A stretch of DNA of 64,000 bases from Anaerolineae bacterium (GTDB lineage: Bacteria; Chloroflexota; Anaerolineae; Promineifilales; Promineifilaceae), in NCBI GenBank assembly GCA_020848035.1, contig JADLAX010000032.1:62001-126000 (forward strand), given 5' to 3'. This document shows positions 24,121-32,100 of the stretch, piece after piece. Below the pieces are notes generated by a model, which was given only the letters and a program-made list of their open reading frames with translations, was not told the origin of the DNA and did no database searches. A program made the translations under genes and the position numbers. Positions within the stretch are counted from its first letter, which is position 1. Every line of letters starts with the position of its first letter.

Positions 24121-26187
24121 ATGACAGACGTGCTCGTTCAATTGACCCCCACCCAACAGGCCGCCATTGCGGCCGAACAGACCAGCTTTTTGCTTGGCCC
24201 GGCCGGGACGGGCAAAACGGCCGCTCTCCAACAACGCCTCCTCCGCCTGCTGCAAGACGGCGAACCCGCCTACACCCTCCTGGTCATTGTCGCCGAGCCG
24301 GACCAGGCACCGGATTTCCTGGACGCCGTGCACCAGTCCGGCCTGGGGCCGTACGCCGACCTGAAGATCACCACCTACACCCAGATGGCGATGGAAATGG
24401 TAAAGCTGTTCTGGCCGCTGGTCGCACGGTCGGCGGGGTTTGAACGGCCGTATCATCCCCCCACCTTCCTCAGCTACGATCTGGCCCAATTGCTCATGTG
24501 GCACATCATCACCCCCATGCTCAACGAAGGCGCGTTTGCCGACCTGCGCCTGCGCCCCCAGCAAATCGTCAGCCAGCTGCTAGACACGCTCAACCGGGCC
24601 GCGCTCAACAGTCTGAGCCTGAACGACGCTATCGAGCGGCAAATTCGCACCTGGGCGGGCGAGCCAGAGCGCATCCGCCACCTGAACGAAGCGGCCACCG
24701 CCGCCCGCAGCTTCCGCGCCACCTGCCTGCGCGACAGCCTGCTGGACCTCTCGCTGGCCGTCGAAGTGTTCGACACGCAGCTGGTGCAGCATCCCGAGTT
24801 CCACAAATATTTCAGCGAGCGCTACCGCCACCTCATCGTGGACAACATCGAGGAGCAAACGCCCGCCGGGCAAAATTTTGTGGCCGAACTGATGAACGAA
24901 ACAGTGACAACGGCCGTTGCCTACGACGCGGCCGGTGGCTACAAACGGTTCCTCGCCGCCGACCCGCTGGGCGCCAACAAGTTCCGCAGCCTCAGCGCCT
25001 ACGCCTTTGACTTCCAGGAGCCGTTCATCACCAACACGCCGCTGAGCCACCTGGCCAACCTGGTGGAAAACCAGCTCATGCACACCACCAAACCATTTGC
25101 CGAAGCGCCGCAGGCGATTCTGGGCACCGTTGGCGGCCGTTACCGGCGCGAAATGGTCATTCAGCTGGCCGAGGCCCTGGTGGATCTGATGGCCGAGCAC
25201 CAGCTGCACCCGTCCGAAATTGCCATTGTTGCGCCGTACCTGGACGGCGCGCTGCGCTACATGCTGGAAAACGCCTTCCGCGACGCCGGGCTGCCCTACT
25301 ACCTGCTGCGCCGCCGCTCCAGCCCGCGCGACGAACCGCGCGTGCGCGCCTGGCTCACCTGGCTGGCCCTGGCCCACCCCGATTGGCACCTGTCGCCCAG
25401 CCCGTTCGACGTGGCCGAGGCGCTCACTCTCAGCATTCACGGCCTGGACGCCGCCCGTGCCGAACTGCTCACCGAGTCGCTCTACCGCCCCGAAACGGCC
25501 GAACTCCTGCCCATTGCCGAGCTGGCCGACCGCATTCAGAGCCGCGTTGGCATGGACTTTGTTGGGTTGTACGAGGAGATTCGCCTGTGGCTGGCCGGGC
25601 AAGACGGCCGTGCCAGCATCGACGTCTTTCTGCACCGGCTGTTTACCCTGCTGTCCGAGCGCCGCTTTCAGCCAGAACCAGATGTGGCCGGAGCGGCCGT
25701 TTGCGATTGGCTGGTCCAGGCGGCAACCCGCCTGCGCCAGTCGGCCGAGGCGATTGGGCTGCACGCCCCCGCCGCCGTGGGCAACGCCTTCATTGATGGC
25801 ATCAACCAGGGGCTGGTGACGGCCAATCCACCCGAGTTGGGCGACCCGCCCGATCCCAACGGCATCATGATTTCCACCATTTACGGCTATTTGCTGGCTG
25901 GACGGCCAGTGCGGGTGCAGGTGTGGCTGGAAACGGCCGCAACTGGCTGGTGGGACATCCCCAATCAACCGCTCAGCAACGCCTTCGTCCTGGCGCAAAG
26001 CTACGACCCCAGCCAGCCCTGGACGATGGACAACGACTTCCTCATCCGCAACCAGCTGCTCAGCCGCATCGTGCGCGGCCTGACGGCGCGGTGCAGCCAG
26101 GGCATCCTCCTGGCCAGCAGCGACCTGGACCGGCGCGGTGTGCGCCAGGATGGCCCGCTGTGGCGCGCTCTGCAAGCGGTGCGGTGA
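24121..26187 (+). CDS. UvrD/PcrA-like SF1 helicase homologue with degenerate motifs
   Basis: The 688-residue protein begins like UvrD/Rep helicases: LTPTQQAAI (Q-motif, 8-16) and Walker A GPAGTGKT (26-33). The Walker B region reads IVDNIEEQTP (239-248), where active family members have VDEFQDT, so the glutamate that activates water appears replaced by N242. The C-terminal motifs V and VI are also altered (ISTIYGYLLAGRP near 620 and IVRGLTARCSQGI near 665, in place of HxxKGLE and VALTRAR). It may bind ATP/DNA without full helicase activity. The ATG at 24121 is close to the Q-motif as expected. Not obviously in an operon. Confidence 0.75.
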   Translation: MTDVLVQLTPTQQAAIAAEQTSFLLGPAGTGKTAALQQRLLRLLQDGEPAYTLLVIVAEPDQAPDFLDAVHQSGLGPYADLKITTYTQMAMEMVKLFWPLVARSAGFERPYHPPTFLSYDLAQLLMWHIITPMLNEGAFADLRLRPQQIVSQLLDTLNRAALNSLSLNDAIERQIRTWAGEPERIRHLNEAATAARSFRATCLRDSLLDLSLAVEVFDTQLVQHPEFHKYFSERYRHLIVDNIEEQTPAGQNFVAELMNETVTTAVAYDAAGGYKRFLAADPLGANKFRSLSAYAFDFQEPFITNTPLSHLANLVENQLMHTTKPFAEAPQAILGTVGGRYRREMVIQLAEALVDLMAEHQLHPSEIAIVAPYLDGALRYMLENAFRDAGLPYYLLRRRSSPRDEPRVRAWLTWLALAHPDWHLSPSPFDVAEALTLSIHGLDAARAELLTESLYRPETAELLPIAELADRIQSRVGMDFVGLYEEIRLWLAGQDGRASIDVFLHRLFTLLSERRFQPEPDVAGAAVCDWLVQAATRLRQSAEAIGLHAPAAVGNAFIDGINQGLVTANPPELGDPPDPNGIMISTIYGYLLAGRPVRVQVWLETAATGWWDIPNQPLSNAFVLAQSYDPSQPWTMDNDFLIRNQLLSRIVRGLTARCSQGILLASSDLDRRGVRQDGPLWRALQAVR

Positions 26188-26494
26188 GAGCGAAAAGCAG
26201 TAAAAAGTAAAAAGTAAAAAGTAAAAGCCGCTTTCACTTCCCTCTTCATCCCTCACCCCTCATCTCTCATCCCTCATCCCTGACCTATTTCCCTGTGAAC
26301 GGAAAGTAAAAAGTTGTTCGGGGGCGAAACGGCCGTACTCCTCTGTGTTATACTGCCCAAAGAAAAGGGAGCCTCTTCTCATAAGGCAAGTTGAAACTTT
26401 AATCTTTACACTAAAAACAGGCAGCGGAAGCCCAACACCACCCCGGCGGTGATCCCCTAACAGAGCCCGGCAGCGTCCGGCAGCAGAGGGTAAC
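26188..26494. repeat. Gene-free spacer with tandem AGTAAAA and CCTCATC words
   Basis: No gene is seen in these 307 bases. Positions about 26198-26227 hold AGTAAAA repeated four times (the word recurs at 26305-26312), and about 26238-26281 hold CCCTC(A/T)TC words repeated six times. A TATACT (26349-26354) could be a -10 element for the response regulator but has no good -35. Confidence 0.55.
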
Positions 26495-26893
26495 ATGGCA
26501 GTCAAGTCTCAACAGGAAATTTTAATCATTGAAGATGACCCCGTGATTCAAGGGATTTTGTCCATGAATCTGACCGATGAAGGGTACCAGGTGCTCACGG
26601 CTGGTGAAGGGCTGGTGGGCGTCCGCCTGGCCACCGAAGCGCAGCCCGGTCTCATTTTGATGGACATGCGCCTGCCCGACATCACCGGTTGGGAAGCCAC
26701 CCGCCGCCTCAAGGCCCAGCCTGAAACGCATCACATCCCCATCATTGCCCTGACCGCCCAATCTACCTCTGAAGATTTGCGCCGCTGTTTTGATGCCGGC
26801 TGCGATGCCTTTATGACCAAACCAATTCAGTTTTCCCAGCTGTTTACCAAAATTGAGATGCTGCTAAACCGATCGGACAATGCGCTGGAGTAA
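26495..26893 (+). CDS. Single-domain response regulator
   Basis: The 132-residue protein is a receiver domain alone (CheY/DivK type). Acidic pocket EDD is at 13-15, the phospho-acceptor is D57 in LILMDMRLPD, T/S switch in ALTAQS (85-90) and K109 in MTKP. It has no output domain, so it should act by protein contact. ATG at 26495 follows AGAGGGTAAC. It lies 51 bases before the hybrid kinase and is probably cotranscribed with it. Confidence 0.93.
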   Translation: MAVKSQQEILIIEDDPVIQGILSMNLTDEGYQVLTAGEGLVGVRLATEAQPGLILMDMRLPDITGWEATRRLKAQPETHHIPIIALTAQSTSEDLRRCFDAGCDAFMTKPIQFSQLFTKIEMLLNRSDNALE

Positions 26894-26944
26894 CAGAGTG
26901 CCGTGATTTGAACCGCGCTTACCGGGTCAACGGTTCGTGTTGTT

Positions 26945-28573
26945 ATGAACAAGAAGCTGAAAAAAGATGAGCACGCTCTGGTGCTTGTTGTGGATGATAA
27001 CGATCTGAATGCCGATTTGCTGGCGCAGCGCCTGCTGGATCAGGGGCATGGGGTGATGGTGGCGCGCAACGGCCGTATCGCCCTGAGCATGCTCGCCCAA
27101 CACCCCATCGACATTATCTTGCTGGACATCATGATGCCTGAAATGAGCGGCTTTGAGCTGCTGGAAATTGTCAAAGCCGATCCCACGCTGCAAAACATCC
27201 CCGTTATCATCATTTCCGCCGCCGACGACGCGGCCAACATCATCAAAGGCATTGAGCTGGGTGCGGAAGATTATCTGCCCAAGCCGTTTAACATGCCGCT
27301 GCTCAGCGCCCGCATCAAGGCGAGCATGGCGCGCAAGCGGATGATTGACCAGGAACAGGCGCGCCTGAAAGAGATTGCCACGCTGCAAGCCATTGATGCT
27401 GAACTAAACGCCACGTTGGACATGCGCCGCGTAATGGAAATTTCGCTCAGCTGGGCGCTGCGCCAGCTGGGCGGCGAAGCGGGCATCATGGGCACGCTGG
27501 CCGAGGATCGGCTGCATGTGCTGGCGTTTCAGGGCTATACCTACGAGATTTACGAGGATTCCCCCTTTGTGCTGCTGGACCAGCTGCCTGCGGCGCAGCA
27601 GGCGCTGCATTTCGGTGATCTGGCCTACGATCCACAAACGGAGCGGGCCGGGCTGCTGGTGCGTACCCAGAGCCAGATTGTGCTGCCGCTGTACCGGGAA
27701 ACGGCCGTTATCGCCCTGCTCGTATTGGAAAGTACCCAACCCAACCAGTGGCAGCCGGAAGACCTCACCTTCCTCAAGCGATTGGGCAACCATGCGGCCA
27801 TCGCCCTGGCCAATGCCCAGCTGGTGGAAGCGATGAAGGTGGCTAACCAGGCCAAAAGCGAATTTGTCTCCTTCGTCTCGCACGAGCTCAAAATCCCCAT
27901 GACTAGCATCAAGGGGTATGCCGATTTGCTGCTCTCCGGCAACTTCGGCCCAATCAACGAAGCACAAACGACGTTTCTAGACACCATTCGCAACAACGTC
28001 AACCGCATGAACCGCCTGGTGAGCGATTTAACCGACGTCTCCCGGCTGGAATCGGGCCAGCTGCACCTGGAAACCCGCCCCATCCAGCTGGCGGAAGTGG
28101 TAGCAGAGGTGGCCTCATCTACGCGGGCCCAGATTGAGGAGAAGCAGCAAACCCTGGTGCTCACCGTGCCGAACAATTTGCCCGATGTCTGGGCCGACCG
28201 CACCCGCCTGGCGCAAATCCTGACCAACCTGGTGAGCAATGCCTACAAGTACACGCCGGAAAACGGCCGTATCACCATCTGCGCCGAGGAGATGAACAGC
28301 GTTAACGAAGACGCCGAAGTCCAGCCCATGATTCATGTTTCGGTGGCCGACACCGGCCTGGGCATCAAAGACGACGAGCAGAAGGCGATTTTCAACAAGT
28401 TTTTCCGGGGCAGCGACGACCAGGCGCTGCGCTCACCGGGCACGGGGTTGGGGCTAAACATCACCAAGAATTTAGTGGAACTGCATGACGGCCGTATCTG
28501 GTTCGAAAGCAAATACCGCGAGGGGACGACGTTTCACTTCATCATTCCGGTGGCGAATGGGCATGGGGGGTGA
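26945..28573 (+). CDS. Hybrid sensor kinase: receiver-GAF-histidine kinase
   Basis: The 542-residue cytoplasmic protein has an N-terminal receiver domain (about 12-130, phospho-acceptor D61, K113 in LPKP), a GAF domain (about 150-292), a HisKA domain with H313 in VSHELKIPMTSIKGY, and a HATPase domain with the N box (NLVSNAYKYTPE), DTGLGI and GTGLGLNITKN. The receiver first, kinase last order is typical of phosphorelay-input kinases that receive phosphate or signal from a partner; the single-domain regulator upstream is the obvious partner. No membrane segment. Confidence 0.94.
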   Translation: MNKKLKKDEHALVLVVDDNDLNADLLAQRLLDQGHGVMVARNGRIALSMLAQHPIDIILLDIMMPEMSGFELLEIVKADPTLQNIPVIIISAADDAANIIKGIELGAEDYLPKPFNMPLLSARIKASMARKRMIDQEQARLKEIATLQAIDAELNATLDMRRVMEISLSWALRQLGGEAGIMGTLAEDRLHVLAFQGYTYEIYEDSPFVLLDQLPAAQQALHFGDLAYDPQTERAGLLVRTQSQIVLPLYRETAVIALLVLESTQPNQWQPEDLTFLKRLGNHAAIALANAQLVEAMKVANQAKSEFVSFVSHELKIPMTSIKGYADLLLSGNFGPINEAQTTFLDTIRNNVNRMNRLVSDLTDVSRLESGQLHLETRPIQLAEVVAEVASSTRAQIEEKQQTLVLTVPNNLPDVWADRTRLAQILTNLVSNAYKYTPENGRITICAEEMNSVNEDAEVQPMIHVSVADTGLGIKDDEQKAIFNKFFRGSDDQALRSPGTGLGLNITKNLVELHDGRIWFESKYREGTTFHFIIPVANGHGG

Positions 28574-28632
28574 AGGGGTGAAGGGGTGACAAGGTGAAGG
28601 GGTGAAGGGGTGACAAGGTGACCGGGTGAGGG
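28566..28632. repeat. Tandem GGTGAAGG/GGTGACAA word array
   Basis: Right after the kinase stop the sequence repeats GGTGAAGG, GGTGACAA and GGTGACCG words seven or more times on one strand. A shorter set (AAGGTGACC, GGTGATAA) lies at 13518-13544. No complementary arm is present here, so it is a direct-repeat array rather than a hairpin. Confidence 0.7.
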
Positions 28633-28687
28633 GAGGGTTGCCCGCGAGCCAAAAAGGTTTTTGAGGCTTGCTACACGTTTTGTAATT

Positions 28688-28755
28688 GTCTTTCCCGCGC
28701 AGGCGGGAATCCACTCCCCCGCTAAATTTATGGATGCCCGCCTGCGTAGGTATGA
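28688..28755. repeat. REP-like inverted pair (CCCGCGCAGGCGGGAATCCA type)
   Basis: TCCCGCGCAGGCGGGAATCCA-type sequence at 28691-28711 contains a hairpin, and a near reverse complement (TGGATGCCCGCCTGCGTAGG) lies at 28731-28750. Together they make a larger palindrome between two genes on opposite strands. Confidence 0.6.
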
Positions 28756-28829
28756 CAGGAAAAGTTGATTTTAAGGATTAAAAGCCCTCAAGTTTGAGCA
28801 GAATTCCTCATCCAAAAAGTTCCACTTGC

Positions 28830-29075
28830 TCATGATTGATCATTGTTCATGATCAAATGCCCTTCAAGCATTTCTGCATAAGTCATAATTTTGCTTTCTC
28901 GGCTGCCTTCAATTTCTTGGAACGTATCGCCTGCTGTCATTCGCCTAGCCGCTTCCGCATATCCCTCTTGGTACCCACAACTGGACACAACAATCTGGCC
29001 ATTGCAAAGCAGTTTGTACGTTAACTTCTTAGTTTCAGGTTGCCGTTGAACAAAGACCAGCCGATAAGAATTCAT
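28830..29075 (-). CDS. Small unknown protein (81 residues)
   Basis: I do not recognise this protein. It starts at ATG 29075 with a good GGAGG seven bases upstream, which supports translation. The sequence is polar, with a central NGQIVVSSCGYQEGYAEAARRM and no membrane segment or known motif. It lies downstream of the 1747-residue TPR protein (41 bases, with a CATTAACCATTGGC word repeat between them) on the same strand. Confidence 0.6.
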   Translation of the reverse strand: MNSYRLVFVQRQPETKKLTYKLLCNGQIVVSSCGYQEGYAEAARRMTAGDTFQEIEGSRESKIMTYAEMLEGHLIMNNDQS

Positions 29076-29115
29076 AGAGAGCCTCCATTAACCATTGGCC
29101 ATTAACCATTGACCA

Positions 29116-32100
29116 TTATTCATCCAAATCTTCCAGAATTGCCCCCCCAACCGGGGCCAGGTCTGGCTCGGCGGCCAGCAGGGCTTCCAGATCGGTGATA
29201 GCACGGCCGAGTTGGGCGTCGTTGCCGTCGTAGCGGGCCAGCAGGGTGAGACCAGCGTCGTACGCTTCATCGGCCAGGCGGAACTCCTCCAGACGCAGGG
29301 CCGTCAGCCCCACTTTGAACACTGTTTCGGTGAGGTCGTTCAGGGCGTTTTCGCTGGCGGGCTGGATGAGCTGGGTGGCCTGCAAATAGTCGGCCAGCGC
29401 TTCCGGGTAGCTGCCCGCCTGGTAGCGCGCGTCGCCGCGTCGCAGGTAGTGCCAGCCCACATTGGCATCCGCAAAAAAGTCGCGCCAGGTCTGGTGCTCG
29501 GCGGGGTTCAGGGCGTAGGCCCGCTCAACGTCGGCGATGATTTGGGTGTAGATGCGGGCGGCGCTGGCTTCCCAGCCCGGCTTGGCGGGGAAAAGATCGC
29601 GCACGACGCGGAAGCCGTATTCGGCCCGGTAGCGCCAGTACAAATCGGGGCGAGCGAGATTGGAGACGGCCGTTTCCCGCCCCCGCCCATTATCCACCAA
29701 TGGCCAATACCACTGCGTCAAATCCACGTTGTCATAGCTCAGGCCAAAGGCCGCCAGGTTGGCGCCCGCCTCGCGCACCACAACAATATCCTCGGCGGCG
29801 ACGGCCAGCTCCAGACCCAAATTGCCCAGCAGGGCAGCTGGCTGCCAACGGCCGTCCAACAAAGCTGCCTGCGCCAGGGCAAAAGCGGTGGCCGCATCGG
29901 TGATGTCGGCCGGATCAACTTCCACATCGGAGCTGCGCAGCAGTTCCAGCAGCGGGGCGACGTTGGCGCTGGTCCGGTCGGCAAACTGGATCAGATCGGC
30001 TTCGGCCAGCAAAACGGCCGCTCCATCATCGGCGGCTTTGGCCCGGTTTAGCCCTTCGGCATACCACTGCTCGGCCCGGTCAAAATCACCCAGGGCCACG
30101 GCGGCCAGCCCGGCCTTAAACGGGGCCCGCACAATTTCTGGGGCACGCGTGGCCACCAGTTCGTAGTAGCCCAGGGCCACCTCGTACTCGCCGTTGGCAA
30201 AACGGCCGTCCCCCTGCGCCAGCGATCCCTCGGTTGCCCGTGGGTAGATGAGTTCGCGCCAGCGGTTGGGCTGGTAATCGCCAAAATCGGTGGGGTTGAG
30301 GGCCAGGGCGGCGTTGGTATCGTCCAGGGCATCAAACAGCCAGACCCGCGCCGATGGACCCGTGCCCGCAGGCAGGTTGAGCCAGATGCCGTAGGCGGTG
30401 CGGCCACGCACGTGCCAGTAGCTGGCGTTGGTGGGGTCCAGTTCGATCGCCGCCGAGTAGCTGTCGATGGTGCCTTTGAGCACGTCCACCAGGTCGTAGC
30501 CGGGGCAGCTGCGCAGCAGGTACTGCACTCGCGCCAGCGATTGGTACGTCTCGGCGATGTCGGCGGGGGCGCGGCCGGGCAGGGCAACGGCCGTCTGGAA
30601 ATTCTCGATCGCCAGCTTGAGTTCGGCGGCCGAGGCCAGCTTTTGCGCTTCGCTCAGGTTGGGATCGGCGCAGCGGTCCTGGGCCAGGGAGTTTTGCCCA
30701 TCTTGCAGCATGCCCAGCCGCCAGTGCAGTGTGCCCAGCGAGACGTAGATGGTGGGGTCGTTGGGCGCCAGTTCGGCCGTTTTTTCCCACGCCTGCCGCG
30801 CCTTGTCGTAGTCGCGCAGGGAGTAGTAGCTAAAACCCAGCCCCAGATATGCTTCGGCTGAGCGGTCGTTGAGGGAGACGGCCGTTTCAAACCGTTCCAC
30901 CGCCGCCTCATACCGATTTTGGCCGTAGGCCAGCCAGCCCAGGCCGGTCCACGCCTGCACCTGGCTTTGGGTATCCAACGCCCGCTCCCCGGTGATGGCC
31001 AGCGCTTGCTGGTAATTGGTTTCGGCGGCGGCCACATCGCCCAAAATGTGGTAGGTGACGCCGCGCCACAGCCAGTAGTAGGCGTTGTTCGGCTGGTTGG
31101 CGATAAGCTGCCCCTGCTCCTTCAAAATGGTCTGGAAATCGGGCGCTTCGGCATCGGCCTGGGTGCTGACGCCCAGCCGGGCCAGGTTGCGGCTGGCCAG
31201 CAGCTCGGTGGTGGTGGCGTAGGTGGTTAGCTGGTCGTAATCGGCCAGGGCGGCGTCAAAATCGCCCAGCTGCATGTGGATGGCGGCGCGGTTGAGCACG
31301 GCCTGGAACCAGACCGACTGGGTCGGGCGCAAAATGGGGGCCAGCAGCTGCACCGCCGACCGGGTATCAACCAGACCCAGCACTTTGCGCTGGGCAATCT
31401 CGATGGCGCGGCTGTAGGTGGTGAGGGCGTCGTTGGCCAGGGCAACGGCCGTATCTTCCTCCGTTTGCGCCAGGGAGCGGTCGCGCAGGCTGTTGCCGAC
31501 AATCAAAAAGTGGTAGCTGCTTACTTCGCGCAGCAGGTGGCCGCCCATGACAAAGAGGGTGAAGACGGCCAGGAGCAGCCCGCTCAGCCGCAGCGCCAGC
31601 GGGTAAGTGGGCGGCTGGCTGGCGGGCACGCGGGTTTGCCACAGGGCGCGAGTCACGCCGCCGATCACCAGCAAAATGCCCAGCGAGGGGTAAATATCGG
31701 GCATGGTGAACCAGGGGAAAAAGAGGGAACCCAGGCGCAGCACCAGCAGGAACAGCCCGGCCAGACCCAGCCACAGGGCCAGGCGGCTGCGTTGGAACAG
31801 GTGGTGGCGGATTTGTAACGGCCGTAACACAAACGCCCACAGCGGCGGCACAAACAGCCCCAGGTAGAGGTACGGGTACAAATCGGCCAGGCTGTAGGGG
31901 GTGCCGGGAAAATCGAAGTTGAGCAGGGTGGGGAAGCGGCTGCCCAGCAGGGCCAGCACGGTGAGCAGCGCCGCCGTGCCGATGTACCAGACGCCCATCT
32001 TGCTGTAGACCAGCTTGTAGCTCAGATCCTGGCGCGGCAGGGTGGTGGGCAGGTAGCTGGCGGCGCGCTGCCGCACGATGTCGTAGCGGGCGGTGCTGCC

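Noticed and set aside
24580..26256. 558-residue minus-strand open frame opposite the SF1 helicase-like gene
   Set aside because: High-GC antisense shadow rich in G, Q, A and V, with no motif, while the plus-strand frame carries helicase motifs.
28566..28632. Intrinsic terminator of the hybrid kinase gene
   Set aside because: The GGTGAAGG array is a direct repeat without a complementary arm or T-run.
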